From contig VJWN01000007.1 of NCBI GenBank assembly GCA_007644065.1, positions 2,262,167-2,326,166 on the forward strand: a DNA stretch of 64,000 nucleotides, written 5' to 3'. The notes below the pieces were generated by a model. The model had not been told where the DNA came from. It did no database searches and was given only the letters and a program-made list of their open reading frames with translations. Positions 1-10,694 of this stretch are shown piece by piece (within the stretch, counting starts at the first letter, position 1; the number at the start of each line of letters is the position of its first letter). The position numbers were made by a program, and so were the translations under genes. Source of the stretch: Margaritispora aquatica (taxonomy: Eukaryota > Ascomycota > Leotiomycetes > Helotiales > Discinellaceae).

Positions 1-723
1 AACTTGTCACAACTCCAAAGTCTCCAAGTGTTGAGCTGCCGAGAGCTCTGGGTGTGGTGTTGTCGTTCTGAAACGGTTTGTAGTGTCTTGGCGAATTTTT
101 CCCAAGTCTCAACTTGTGCAGGTGGAGGTGGTGCACCAGGTCAGGAGCTCAGAATTCTGAATTCGAAGCTTCGGAAACCTCAGAAGATTCGAAATTCGAA
201 ATTCGAGATCCGAGAGTTGAAACAATTCTCCCCTGCTCCCCGGACTATTGGTATTATCCCGCTATCAATATCATCCTGCTCTCAATGGCTAGATGGAGAT
301 ATATTATGGACACTTGCACGTGCTCATATCAATTAAAGCGGAACGAGATTTACTATCGATAATCAAGTCCTCATGGTACAGTAGTCTTGGCTAAGCTTTT
401 TCGTATGATTGAGATTCCCGTGTCGTTCTGCTTTTTGGTTCCCGGATGTTTGATGCCGTCCGACCCTCTCAGAGCGAGCTCAAGCTGTGGAAAGCTAGAA
501 AAAATATGTCCACCTGCCTGCATGCCGTACCATCCATTCAAAGATGGGGTTATACTCGATCACTGACCAATCATGCCTAAGCAAACGATTTCTAAGAAGC
601 CATCAACAACATCGACATTGATATTTTCTCCTCTTCAATTCTCACGATCCACCATGTCCAAGACTCCTCGTCACCAAGAGGGGCGTTGAGAAGTCGATTT
701 TTCGCTTCAATATCCAGACAATA
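1..723. other. Intergenic, no gene recognised
   Basis: No supported gene lies here. The open frames at the left edge are short, match no family I know, and lack convincing splice structure. The right part is the 5' flank of the MFS gene that starts at 724. Confidence 0.5.
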
Positions 724-2682
724 ATGGCCCGAGATGGAATAGCCGAGGTTGATTATGTCAATCCTACCTCACCAAAGAATGAAGATGAGAAACGCCAAGC
801 AGATGCGAATGATACTACGTCAACATCGAGTAGTGATGAGAAGAAAAGGTTTGCACGTCTAAGAGAAAATCAACATGCAAGGACAATATGGAATTTCGTT
901 ACTTGGACGCCGAAGAGATGCCGTTGGGATCCTGTCGAACCTCCCAAGTTCTCAATGGCATTGAATCTACTTTTCGGATTTGGTGGGTTTCCCGATCAGG
1001 ATTGGTTAATTTCTCCTTCTCTAGATGATGTGGCACGTCAAGATGGTTCATTAAATATTACACTCCAAGTGTTGTCAAACAAACAGTTTCTGACATTGTA
1101 TAGCCGGTACTTTTACTGTCGCGAATCTCTACTACAATCATCCAATTCTCAACATCTTGGCCATCGAATTCAATGTCAGCAATGAAAAAGCATCACTTAT
1201 TCCAACGGTCATGCAAGCTGGCTATGCAGGTGGCCTGCTATTCCTCTGTCCCTTGGGCGACATTTTCCGCAGGCGAGCATTCGTCCTTATCTTGGTCCTC
1301 TTCACAGCTGTCGTTGTAAGTTATCAGCCAAAGTTAAGCATTACAATTCTAATATAGGTACTCAGTGGGTAGGACTATGTGTCACCAAGTCATATCCCGT
1401 ATTTCTTGCTCTGTCCTTCATCACAGCAGTGTCAACAGTCACGCCTCAGCTCATGCTTCCCTTGGTAGGCGACTTGGCCCCACCAAATAGGCGAGCAACC
1501 GCCCTCTCGATCGTCGTCTCTGGACTCCTGTTGGGGATGCTCATTGCACGTCTGTTGTCTGGAATTCTTACACAATATACCTCATGGCGAAGCATTTACT
1601 GGTTCTCATTTGGTGTCCAGTCTTTGATTTTTGTTCTCCTGTTTTTGTTCATGCCAGATTATCCTTCCACGAATCCAGGTGGGCTTAACTACTTCAGGAG
1701 TAAGTCTTTTATACTTTACTTACTTATGATAATAATACCTCCCTACGCACTTGCTCTTCACATATGTTCATACACTAACACCAAAGCAGTGCTCTTCTCA
1801 ATCCTCCAAATGGTATTCAAATATCCCGTCCTCGTGCAAGCCTGCCTCGTAGGCTTCCTAACCGCCAGCATCTTCACATCCTAGTACGTTCCTCTCTCCA
1901 TTCCCATCCAATTCCACCCTCAACCTAAATTTCTTCACTACTAACACCACACCAGCTGGACAACACTAACCTTCCTGCTCTCATCCCCGCCCTACTCCTA
2001 CTCACCCCTCATAATTGGTCTCTTCGCCCTCATCGGCATCGGCGCCATGGTCTTCGGGCCCTTCTACTCGCGCGCCATAATCGACCGCTTCGTGCCCCTC
2101 TTCTCCGTGATCCTCGGGCTCAGCTACTCCCTCATCGGCGTCGTCATCGGGACCTACACGGGGCGCATCACGGTCGCAGGACCCATCATCCAAGCCTTGG
2201 CCATCGACCTCGGTTTGCAAACCAGCCAGATCGCCAATCGCTCGGCCATCTACGCCATTGCGCCGAAAGCGAGGAATCGTGTCAATACGGCATACATGGT
2301 CTCGGTGTTCTGCGGACAGCTGATGGGCACCGCGGTCGGAAATAGGCTCTATGCGAGAGGTGGATGGGTCGTGAGTGGGAGTGCGAGTGTGGGGTTTGTG
2401 GGGATGGCGTTGCTGGTCTGTTTGGCGAGGGGCCCGTGGGAGAAGGGCTGGGTCGGTTGGGGTGGTGGGTGGAGTTTGAGGAGGAGGGATTTGGGTGGTC
2501 AGGGTCAGGCTGCGAAGAAAGGAGAAAATGCCGTGGAGGAGGCGTTGGAGGAGGTAGCTGCTGAGGAAGGCAAAATTGATAATGGTTTGATGAGAGGGGA
2601 TCAGAAGGTGACGATTTCTGGAGAAGAGAAAGGTGAACCGCCGAACAAGCTAGACGATGATGAAAACAAGGCGAAAAGCTAG
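724..2682 (+). CDS. MFS transporter, five exons
   Basis: Predicted plasma-membrane major facilitator of about 541 aa; the substrate is unknown. I place exons at 724..982, 1104..1315, 1366..1699, 1790..1883 and 1956..2682. All introns are GT-AG and the frame is continuous across every junction, including split codons for Ala, Met and Tyr. A hydrophilic N-terminus of about 75 residues precedes the first membrane helix (ALNLLFGFAGTFTVANLYYN). The loop GDIFRRR corresponds to MFS motif A after helix 2. Later helices include TPQLMLPLVGDLAPPNRRA and the IYAIAPKARNRVNTAYM segment. The C-terminus is long, charged and cytosolic. The pattern resembles bacterial YnfM/arabinose-polymer-type MFS proteins found in ascomycetes. 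Family is clear; transported compound cannot be read from sequence. Confidence 0.88.
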
Positions 2683-3626
2683 CTCGGAATAAGCACACGA
2701 TCATAATCTTAATTGATACGAACTCACCGGAACCTAGCTACTTCTGTATCCAACCCACAACATAATCAGATAACTTCATTATGCCTTTGCTAGGCTCAAC
2801 TACAAGACGAGAGGGGAGACATCTCGTCTCAAGTTCATTTTCGCAAAAGTGAGGCTCGCATCTTTCATACACGCATACACAGATTCAAACAACCAAACCC
2901 ACCAGTCTCTTCCACGAACACTTCAGCATTACCTATCATATCTCAGCAAGATCTCGCGGTTGACCTATAACTTTTCCCCCCACCATCCACCACCCACCTT
3001 CAGCATACTCAGAGTCGGGGTATACTTCCTTCCGTCGTTGCCTGCCTGCCTGCCTGCAAATCGTATAGCTTACCGACAAGACGATTTGTATCCTCAATCT
3101 CACATTAATCAAGACGAGGCCTCCCTGGAGATTGTTGATCTTACTGCAACGATTTTGTCTCTCTAGCCAAGTAAGATTACCACCGAACAAGGTAGGGTAC
3201 CATACTAGTGCTACCTACCTAGGTAATTAATTACTCAACCCGGCTGTAAGCGAGCCTCCTGAATCACGGCATGACTCTAGCTCGCGTCGTCTGCACATGG
3301 TGCCTTTACCTACCCACCTACTTATCTCCCATCCTCACTATTCAAATCGATGAATGCGATGAGTTTCTCAAATATCTGACGAAGTTCTGTAGCAAGGGCA
3401 TGATAGTGCAACACACTATTTTCACCAAGTCCAAGACGCGGTGATAGTCTTCAAACCTGTACCATAGGCTTCACATATGTAATAGCAGTGCAGGCACGAT
3501 GATCAGTCGTTGATTAACATCCAATAAAAAGTAACCATTGAACGAAAACCAAATATAAGCAACATGGCTGCTCACAATTATCAAGAACCCCTCGCAGGAG
3601 CATACTCAATTAACACTCTTCAATCT
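2683..3626. other. Intergenic, convergent 3' flanks
   Basis: Lies between two convergent genes. It contains short pyrimidine-rich stretches and several CTACCTACC-like motifs but no convincing coding region or RNA gene. Confidence 0.5.
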
Positions 3627-6440
3627 TCAATCGGTCCCCATCCTTCTATCCAACGCTCGACCTAGCTCATCCCCTCTTTCTGGATGTCTCAGATCATCGC
3701 ACTGATGCGATCCCTCGCCAGTTCGCTCCTGCACAACACCTTTCTGGTTTATAAAGCTACTGCCTCTTGACCTTGTAATCTGGCCATATATCCCAACTTT
3801 CTCGACCTTAACTGAAGGCGGACTCGTATCCCTACTTGATCCAAGACTCTTCTTTAGGACACTTTTGATTCTCTCCAGATGGGAGACATGATGTATTTTT
3901 CTGGCAGTTGGTGGAAGATTAGCCGTGTCTGACGTTGTATCTTCAGCTTCAGATTTGCTAGTCATTCTAGGAAGAGGACAAATTGATGGTGGTCTCCATT
4001 TCGAGTGCCCAGTTCTCTGTGCTCCCTTCTGGATATTATCGATCGTTCGCACTCGAAAGATGTGAGGCGCAGAATTAGATCTAGATTCCAATCCAGGGAA
4101 TGAATTTGATTCGGATGTTAGTGTGGTAGGCGGGAATGTTACTGTTTTAACAGATGGGCGTCGCTTACATCGTCTCCTCTCGTGGTGGCTTGTCCCAAGA
4201 GATGAGCCAATCGAGGATGGGGAGCCAGTACGAGCAGGTGCATGGGGATGAAGCTTCACTACACTCTTGCGATGCGGGCTTTGAATCGTAGACTCTTGAT
4301 CCGAAGTTTCCACAGTAGAATGGATTTCTGGAACCTCGTGCTTTGTTGGAAGATTCCATTGGAACTCAGTATTTAGATCGAAAGACGAGTATGGTGGGGA
4401 AATCTCAGCTGGGCCAATATGAAATCCTGTAAAACGCTTAGGCTTGAGATTTATGCTAGCTGGTTCTGGTGTTTTGCGTAGGCTTGGACTTGAAAACGGA
4501 GATCTACTTTCGATCCCGGGAAGTGGTGAATGCCAATCCGAGGTGTACTTTCTCTGGGGCAGTGCCGGAAACGATTCGACATCTTGCAGTGTATTAGATG
4601 AGCTAGTATACCTTAGAAATGGTTTGAGCCGAAGCCGTTCCTTATGTAGGGGGCTCGTGGACGTGGCTATTGATCCCATTCTGCCATCGCCTAGCAGTTG
4701 TTCTGTTCCCATGTGGTTGTCATCATCTGAAGATGTTACCACAATGGGAATGTTGTTTTGCCACTTGCTTATAGATGAGCGAGTGTTTGACGGGTCAAAA
4801 ACATGACCATATTCTTTCTGTGGAAAGAAATGTAGAGGTACAGAGTCTTGGTGTTCAGAGTCGCCTAGATTTGGAGCTACAAGTGAAGTAGTTTCTTTCA
4901 GGTCCTCTTCATAAATTGAACCTTCAGTATAAGGCGATGCACTTCCCTCCCATATTACCTCATCGTCACTCTTGAAGGAATCCACCCGCCGGCAATGTTT
5001 ATCTCTCTTGTAACTGGGAACTACCTGTAAAAAGTTGGAGGCATTACGGTGATTTTTGCCAGAAATGGGAGGTATCGGCAACAGATGTTTCGAAGAGTCC
5101 ATTGTCGTATGTTTCGGAGGTGTTGATTTGAGGTGCCTTTGTTTACGGTATCGAGATTCAATTTTGGCAGCTATCAAATTCGTGATACTTTCAATGTCTT
5201 CACTTGTGATCAGATAGGTGGCGGAAGTTTTCCTTTCGCCCTCAGGTATCGCAAAGTGAGCAGCAAGATAACCTCTCATTGTCTCTTCATGAGATACTAC
5301 CGCGGCGGGCATATCACTCACACTAGCAATATCCTCTTCACTAGCCTTCCTCAGTGTGATGGAGATTGGTACATCCGCTGGTAGAGGTCTGATCTCACGC
5401 AGAGTTAATCGTTGACGTACCGTGTGAATAATATCATGTTCTATAGCTCCTTGAGTGTAGGATGAACTTCTGACACGTCTTCCAAATTCGATATGAGGTA
5501 AAGTAGTCTTAACTGCTGTTAATTTTCCTGTTCCTTTCCGCAATTTTTTGACTGGGAGATTGGACGCCAAAGAAACCTGATGGGACCCAACTTCGACAGA
5601 ACTCCATCTTCGGTCTACTTTTGGACGAGACCGAGAGATGTTCAAATTAGGGTGGTAATGACCATAGGTATCAGTATTTCCAAGACTAGTAGTTGTAGGT
5701 TCGTATTTTCCAGTATGACTCGTGCACAAATCTTGCTGTCCAGAGGGAGCCGTGGGCGCAACTTGACAGCTATGCTGGGGCCAATTTGAGCAATCTTTGT
5801 GTTTACTCGATCTTGACGTTAGGTAACGAGATCTATGTTTTTTGTGTCTTCTTGGTGTCAAAATTTGACCTTCCCTACCAGGATTTGTTTGCGATCTTTT
5901 CAACTTCATCATTGTCAAACTGTTCGTATCTCCTTGAAGAGCCTTGAACGGTGGATTTTCGTAGTCAGGATAGAGAAAAGCTGGAGGAGTTAGACGCTCA
6001 CCAGTGCTGTGACTGGCAAGGCTATGATCTTGTTCGGAAGAGTGAATTGACCTCTGTGACGACGAGCTTGCTGTCACCCCGCATGGCGTTGAAGGATATT
6101 CTGAGGGTGTGCTGTAATGTGTATTTTGCGATGTGGTGGTTCTGCTGTTGAAAATTGAAGAGATAGTTGTCAGGTGCGATTGCATGTCAGATAATACACC
6201 AGTCTGAAGAGACAAGCTCCGGGATCTTGATGAGAAGACAGAGGAAGAATTGCCATTCGGCTGTAGGCCAGGACGTGGTCGAGTGTCCGAGGAGACGGGT
6301 TCAATTGGTGGTGTAGGCGTCGACGAACCAGGGATAATTTGGACTATTGGGGTTATTGGTAGAGACATTCCGAGTTTTATGAAAGGATGAAGTAACTCAA
6401 GATGTAGGGATTGAAGCTCTAGGAATGATGATGGAGACAA
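3627..6440 (-). CDS. Ser/Thr-rich disordered protein, unknown function
   Basis: A single uninterrupted frame of 937 codons, far too long to be chance. I do not recognise a family. The product is rich in Ser, Thr, Pro and basic residues, with many S/T-P and R-x-x-S patterns, as in phosphoregulated scaffold-type proteins. The only stretch that looks folded is the middle region (about residues 345-440), with VRQRLTLREIRPLPADVPIS and later an amphipathic segment ITSEDIESITNLIAAKIE. No signal peptide or membrane helix is seen. The first ATG is at 6440, but the second Met, 24 codons in (start 6371, MSLPITPIVQ), is a reasonable alternative. Small introns near the C-terminus cannot be excluded. Confidence 0.75.
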   Translation of the reverse strand: MSPSSFLELQSLHLELLHPFIKLGMSLPITPIVQIIPGSSTPTPPIEPVSSDTRPRPGLQPNGNSSSVFSSRSRSLSLQTGVLSDMQSHLTTISSIFNSRTTTSQNTHYSTPSEYPSTPCGVTASSSSQRSIHSSEQDHSLASHSTGERLTPPAFLYPDYENPPFKALQGDTNSLTMMKLKRSQTNPGREGQILTPRRHKKHRSRYLTSRSSKHKDCSNWPQHSCQVAPTAPSGQQDLCTSHTGKYEPTTTSLGNTDTYGHYHPNLNISRSRPKVDRRWSSVEVGSHQVSLASNLPVKKLRKGTGKLTAVKTTLPHIEFGRRVRSSSYTQGAIEHDIIHTVRQRLTLREIRPLPADVPISITLRKASEEDIASVSDMPAAVVSHEETMRGYLAAHFAIPEGERKTSATYLITSEDIESITNLIAAKIESRYRKQRHLKSTPPKHTTMDSSKHLLPIPPISGKNHRNASNFLQVVPSYKRDKHCRRVDSFKSDDEVIWEGSASPYTEGSIYEEDLKETTSLVAPNLGDSEHQDSVPLHFFPQKEYGHVFDPSNTRSSISKWQNNIPIVVTSSDDDNHMGTEQLLGDGRMGSIATSTSPLHKERLRLKPFLRYTSSSNTLQDVESFPALPQRKYTSDWHSPLPGIESRSPFSSPSLRKTPEPASINLKPKRFTGFHIGPAEISPPYSSFDLNTEFQWNLPTKHEVPEIHSTVETSDQESTIQSPHRKSVVKLHPHAPARTGSPSSIGSSLGTSHHERRRCKRRPSVKTVTFPPTTLTSESNSFPGLESRSNSAPHIFRVRTIDNIQKGAQRTGHSKWRPPSICPLPRMTSKSEAEDTTSDTANLPPTARKIHHVSHLERIKSVLKKSLGSSRDTSPPSVKVEKVGIYGQITRSRGSSFINQKGVVQERTGEGSHQCDDLRHPERGDELGRALDRRMGTD

Positions 6441-7305
6441 TCTGAGTGTTAGGATGATGACGGGAGTAGAGAATAAGCTGCGCGACTGCGCATTATTGTG
6501 AACGAGGTTTATCGGTATCGAGAGGGAACAAGAAGAAGGAAGTTATTCTGATGGCATCAACTTAGGAAGGAGCCTAGAAGGAATGATCTTGATCATTTTC
6601 CTCATGTTGCAACCGATCTAAGGTAACTGCATTCTCGCTTACGCTTAGATGGATGCACTTGCTTGGGATGTAGGTAACTTAAACGCAAGCTAATAGCAAG
6701 TTATCCGAATCAGATAACCTGTTTCTTACAGTACCTCGTAGTTAACTACCGACATTCGACTTCTCGTCCCTTTCGACAATAGATAGACCTAAACTATTTT
6801 TACAACCGTAACCGTACTCACTGGAATGTCTATATACCTGTTGATCTCACAAGCATGTTACCATCAATGTCTAGGTTCCATTGCGATGAGATTGATGTTT
6901 GGCGTTGACCGATAGGCTCCATATGGGGAGAATCGTAGTATTGTTGATCTTATACGCTGTGCAATGAAATTGGGGTCTGGTCCAAGGACAGAGAACATAT
7001 CTGTAAACTTCCCAACGGCTCAGAACAATACGAAGAACTCTTAAATCCAGCACGCAAAGAACAAACAAAATATCACTACAGCCGAGAAACACTTGTTCTC
7101 ATTCCTGTTACACCTACAAGAAATAGACGAATAGCTCATCGGGAAAACTCTGCAAAGTGGAAAACTTTGTATCCACTTCTCCCGGAGTACACCAACCACA
7201 TCCAAAGAAGATTGAAAAGGCCATTCACACACCCCACAGTAAGCTATATAAAATCAAACAAGGCTATTGTCCACATCGAAGCACAACAAACAGTTGCTCC
7301 AAACA
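6441..7305. other. Intergenic, promoter flank of the Ser-rich gene
   Basis: No gene recognised. The left part is the 5' flank of the minus-strand gene at 3627..6440; the right part leads into the tRNA-Glu gene. Open frames here are short and unrelated to known families. Confidence 0.45.
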
Positions 7306-7399
7306 TCCGAACTGGTGTATCGGTAACATTTCCGCCTCTCACGAGCCTTCAAAAGCTCAAAGTTCGCGGTAGCGCGGGGTTCGATTCCCCGGTTCGGAA
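7306..7399 (+). tRNA. tRNA-Glu(CTC) with intron
   Basis: Acceptor arm TCCGAAC (7306-7312) pairs perfectly with GTTCGGA (7392-7398), discriminator A at 7399. The T arm is CGGGG-TTCGATT-CCCCG (7375-7391) and supplies a good B box. The D arm carries the GGTAAC pattern typical of fungal tRNA-Glu. The anticodon loop has T33 followed by CTC (7338-7340), which decodes GAG. An intron of about 23 nt lies at the usual site after position 37 (about 7342-7364). The anticodon stem then closes with GCGGT; its outermost pair is a T-T mismatch. Identity is confident, the exact intron ends less so. Confidence 0.9.
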
Positions 7400-7802
7400 A
7401 GAGTCATTTTTGAAGATTTTGAAGTTGTGAAACAAAACAGAAGATTTTTTTTGGAACTTTGTTTTTTTGATGAAATTTTGGTCAAATTGTTGCCGATACC
7501 TTGCCGGACAAGCGAGTGCATTATCATGCTGCCCCAGCACTCAATGTTTTCTTGGTAGGCTAAGGTAGGTAGGTATCTATGACACAAGGCAGCTGAGCAT
7601 GATCAAGCCACTAAGTCATATGATAGATATTTCGTAGCAATGGTGCGAACAATTATCTTCTGAAGGGAGCACAAGAAATTCTAGGAAGAAAGTATGATGC
7701 CTCTCAGCATAACGAGATTTTGGGTATCTACGGCCATGAAACAATATGCAGCTATTCTAATGAGCATGATATGTATGGACAACTTAATCATGTCCCTGTG
7801 GA
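7400..7802. other. Intergenic between tRNA-Glu and the nucleolar gene
   Basis: Contains a T-rich run soon after the tRNA (around 7446-7470), usable as a Pol III stop, and the 3' flank of the minus-strand gene. No gene seen. Confidence 0.45.
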
Positions 7803-9428
7803 TCAAGGAGCATGCCTCTTCTTACTTTCTCTTTGCCTCTTCTCTTTCGACACCGTTCTCTTACGCTTCTTCCATGCTCTATTGACATTTCCTCGATTCT
7901 CCCAAAACCATTTTTGAAAATCGCTCTCCTCCTCGCCAGTTTTAGCGGCTGTACCCTTAGTCTTTTCAGCCCTCCTGATAGGCGAGCTTGCTTCAGGTTG
8001 ATCGTCCTCGTCATCATCTTCATCCTCTTCCTCGTCATCCTTGCTAGGCCACAGGAATCTCTTGTTGGCGTGTGCTGTATCAGGAGTTGGAGCAGCGCTA
8101 CGCATGCCTCTGTACTCAAAATCCTTCTGTGTGAATGGAGTAAGGGGAACCTGAGTTTCGACTTCAATGTCATCATCCTCCTCATGCTGCCCACCGAAGA
8201 AGCTGAACGACGATGGTTCCGCCTTTGGAGTGCTGGAGTTATCTTGTTTGGGTCGTTTGTATAAAGCTTCTAGAGGGTGAACATCTGAGGTAACAGGTGA
8301 TTTCGGTATTTTAATCTTCAGTGGAAGGCCTGCCGCTGATTGAGGACGGGAGACTATTGGAGATGGAGAAGCATCTGCTTCCGAATCATCGTCAGAAGAA
8401 CTCGATGCTTCTGATTCAGAAAGTGGTTTGTCAGGGCTGGGAGATAGCGATTTTTCCTTGACTTCTTTAGCTGGTTCTGCCTTGTCCTCCTCAATCTCGT
8501 CCTCAGAGCTTTCGTCGCTCGAATCTTCTGGGTTAAGACTGGTCTCTTCTGCCGGATCTGGTATGGCATCCTCTTCCTCGGAAGGGTCTAGTTCATTTGC
8601 AGGGTTCGCAACCTCCATTTCTTCAGGCTCAGCAGGCGAACTTGGTGCTGCATCATCTTTCTCGGAGTCTGACGAGCTCTCAACTTCAGGTTCAATTGGA
8701 GGAGTGGCTGCCTTCTTCTTCGATGCAGATTTTGATTTTCGTGATTTCTTGGCGGCTTCTACAACATTTCCGTCCTCATCGACCCATCCTTTGTCCTCCA
8801 CATACTCCGCCACGGCCTTTGTCTTGCTCGGTCCAGAGCTGCCGCGCAGGAATGAGGCATACTTTGTAGTCTTCGTAAACTCATGCACCACAGTCTCTTT
8901 CCCCAATCTCTTCTTCTTCTTGTCCGGCTTGACCTCTGTAATCTTGCCCTTCGAAGCCACGTTTGGGGGCAGAACCGTCTTGAACAAACATTCTGGCCCG
9001 GTTGTAAATTTTGATTTGGGTATGATCTTAATTTTGTCCTTAGGAATATCCTTTCCAGGGGTAGTCCAGCCTCTCTTCACATGCCTCTCTCCAATATCAA
9101 CTCCCGGCAGTTCATCCCTCTTGCGTTTCTTCTTTTCCTTCTTTGGACGCTCCGGTTCTGCGACAGCTTGCTCGGTCACGACCTCCTTCTGCGGTCGCGC
9201 CTTGTCGATCTTGACTTTTGTGCCTTTAAGAATTGATCCATTCAGCTTCTTCTTGATCTTCTCTGCATCCATGGTGGGTAGGTCTACATAGCCATAGCCT
9301 TTTTCGGGGAAGGTCTGGATCTCGTGGTAGGATATATTGCGCGCATTGGGTAGTATTGAAGGCGGCAGGATTACATTGAGTAAAGAGGGGTTAAAGGGCG
9401 TGATGTGAAGGCGGGTATACTCTGTCAT
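7803..9428 (-). CDS. Acidic nucleolar protein with RRM-like N-terminus (Nop8/SRP40-like)
   Basis: Single-exon frame of 541 aa. Residues 1-80 look like an RRM: an opening strand RLHITPF, then GYGYVDLPTMDAEKIKKKLNGS and GTKVKIDKARP, matching the RNP1-containing strand and the last helix-strand unit. A lysine-rich segment (about 80-235) follows. A long Ser/Asp/Glu tract (about 235-350) resembles nucleolar chaperone-like proteins. The C-terminal part ends in a conserved-looking basic motif, EESDFQKWFWENRGNVNRAWKK followed by RKR. This layout (RRM, acidic middle, basic tail) fits the ribosome-biogenesis protein Nop8/NOL8 and its fungal relatives, so a role in large-subunit assembly is likely but inferred. 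The C-terminal Asp/Glu run DDEEEDEDDDEDDQ is typical of nucleolar proteins. Confidence 0.75.
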   Translation of the reverse strand: MTEYTRLHITPFNPSLLNVILPPSILPNARNISYHEIQTFPEKGYGYVDLPTMDAEKIKKKLNGSILKGTKVKIDKARPQKEVVTEQAVAEPERPKKEKKKRKRDELPGVDIGERHVKRGWTTPGKDIPKDKIKIIPKSKFTTGPECLFKTVLPPNVASKGKITEVKPDKKKKRLGKETVVHEFTKTTKYASFLRGSSGPSKTKAVAEYVEDKGWVDEDGNVVEAAKKSRKSKSASKKKAATPPIEPEVESSSDSEKDDAAPSSPAEPEEMEVANPANELDPSEEEDAIPDPAEETSLNPEDSSDESSEDEIEEDKAEPAKEVKEKSLSPSPDKPLSESEASSSSDDDSEADASPSPIVSRPQSAAGLPLKIKIPKSPVTSDVHPLEALYKRPKQDNSSTPKAEPSSFSFFGGQHEEDDDIEVETQVPLTPFTQKDFEYRGMRSAAPTPDTAHANKRFLWPSKDDEEEDEDDDEDDQPEASSPIRRAEKTKGTAAKTGEEESDFQKWFWENRGNVNRAWKKRKRTVSKEKRQRESKKRHAP

Positions 9429-9811
9429 GATTACATTAGGCCATGCTGTATGACAGAGGTAAGTTGGTATATCCTTGGCGAAGCAAGAAATTTGAGGTTC
9501 GACCGTTCAGCAAATCAGGACTGACTAGGTCACCGTACAAAGGAAGCAAGAACAAGGAACTTGAAGCGCAAACCAAATCTTGCCTAAATGTTAAGATTAA
9601 GCATGAGAGAATAGTTTCAATGTAAAAGCGTAAATTAAAGATCTAAATGCTCTCGATAAGCTCTAGAGAATGCCCAAACGCAATCTTATATAACTATATT
9701 TTTAAGCACAGAAAGAGAATTTTTGAGGAGTTCGGTTATTTTACGGCTCAATTTTTGACGATTTTGTCAGTCAAGTAAACAATGACTCACCTCGCTTTCA
9801 TTCGTCAAACA
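9429..9811. other. Intergenic, promoter flank
   Basis: The 5' flank of the minus-strand nucleolar gene and upstream region of tRNA-Ala. No gene recognised. Confidence 0.45.
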
Positions 9812-9908
9812 GGGCATTTGGTCTAGGGGTATGATATTCGTTTCGCATTCGGCTTCGTGCTGAGTATTACATTATGAATGGTCGAGGGTTCAATTCCCTC
9901 AATGTCCA
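9812..9908 (+). tRNA. tRNA-Ala(CGC) with intron
   Basis: Acceptor GGGCATT (9812-9818) pairs with AATGTCC (9901-9907), discriminator A. The third pair is G3-U70, the classical alanine identity element. D arm GTCTAGGGGTATGAT is normal. The anticodon stem TTCGT (9837-9841) pairs with ATGAA (9874-9878) with one G-U. The loop reads T33 then CGC (9844-9846), decoding GCG. An intron of about 25 nt sits after position 37 (9848-9872). The T arm GAGGG-TTCAATT-CCCTC (9884-9900) is intact. A T-rich run downstream (about 9940-9966) can terminate Pol III. Confidence 0.9.
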
Positions 9909-10694
9909 AATCACAGAACAGTCACTTGTACTGTGGTGTTTCTTTTAATTTTTGAAAAATTATTTTTGAGCTACACTAGACAGGAACCTTGCATCCATTT
10001 TTGCCTGGATGATTAAGCGATTTGTGCTATGGGTATTTAGGAATACATTATTAACCTAATTAGGTTTTCTGGCTCGCTTAGCCAATATGCTCATGAGGCT
10101 CTTAGCTTTGACTACATTGTGTACAAAGTACGCCTGAGCATCTATCTAGTCTGCGAAATGATGCCATGGCACACAAAGCACACCTTGGCCTTGCTATCTC
10201 GCCACTTCTACGGGGGGGAAGCGTCTATCTATTTAAGGTTATTTTTTTTAATTCATCCCAATCCGGCTACACCAAGAAATTACCTGAAGCGCCACGATCT
10301 TCAGCCGTTCAGCTGCCAACCACATCCGAAGGGGAAAACCCAGTATCCCTCGCTGCCAAGTTGATCATGCTATTAATGAGGGGTAAAAAAAAATCGCTTG
10401 GCAGAATCCACTATTCGGACATGGAGTCTGTGGAATGGCATTTTGGTCTTGGCAAGGAGTGTAGAAGAATGCCTTGGCGAGAATGCCTTTCTGGATGCAA
10501 ACGAACGAGACATTTATAAGATGTCTCTGAACCCTTCTTTGGAAAAGTATCTCTCTCTCTACTTGAAGTGAGATTTAGAAAACCGGGGTAAGAGCGACGG
10601 TAGCATATATCAATGCTCCTTGTGTCCTTGCTTTTGTCTCGAATATTTTCCTTCAAAGAAACTCGCTTGATCAACAACTTTCTCAGCAGCAGCT
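9909..10694. other. Intergenic, promoter flank of the astacin gene
   Basis: No supported gene. It has two A/T homopolymer tracts (near 10240 and 10385) and a CT repeat near 10550. The final part is the 5' flank of the protease gene. Confidence 0.45.

Noticed and set aside
8428..9291. 287-codon open frame on the plus strand
   Set aside because: It is the antisense of the acidic Ser/Glu-rich protein; Ser/Phe runs are the mirror of Glu/Lys codons.
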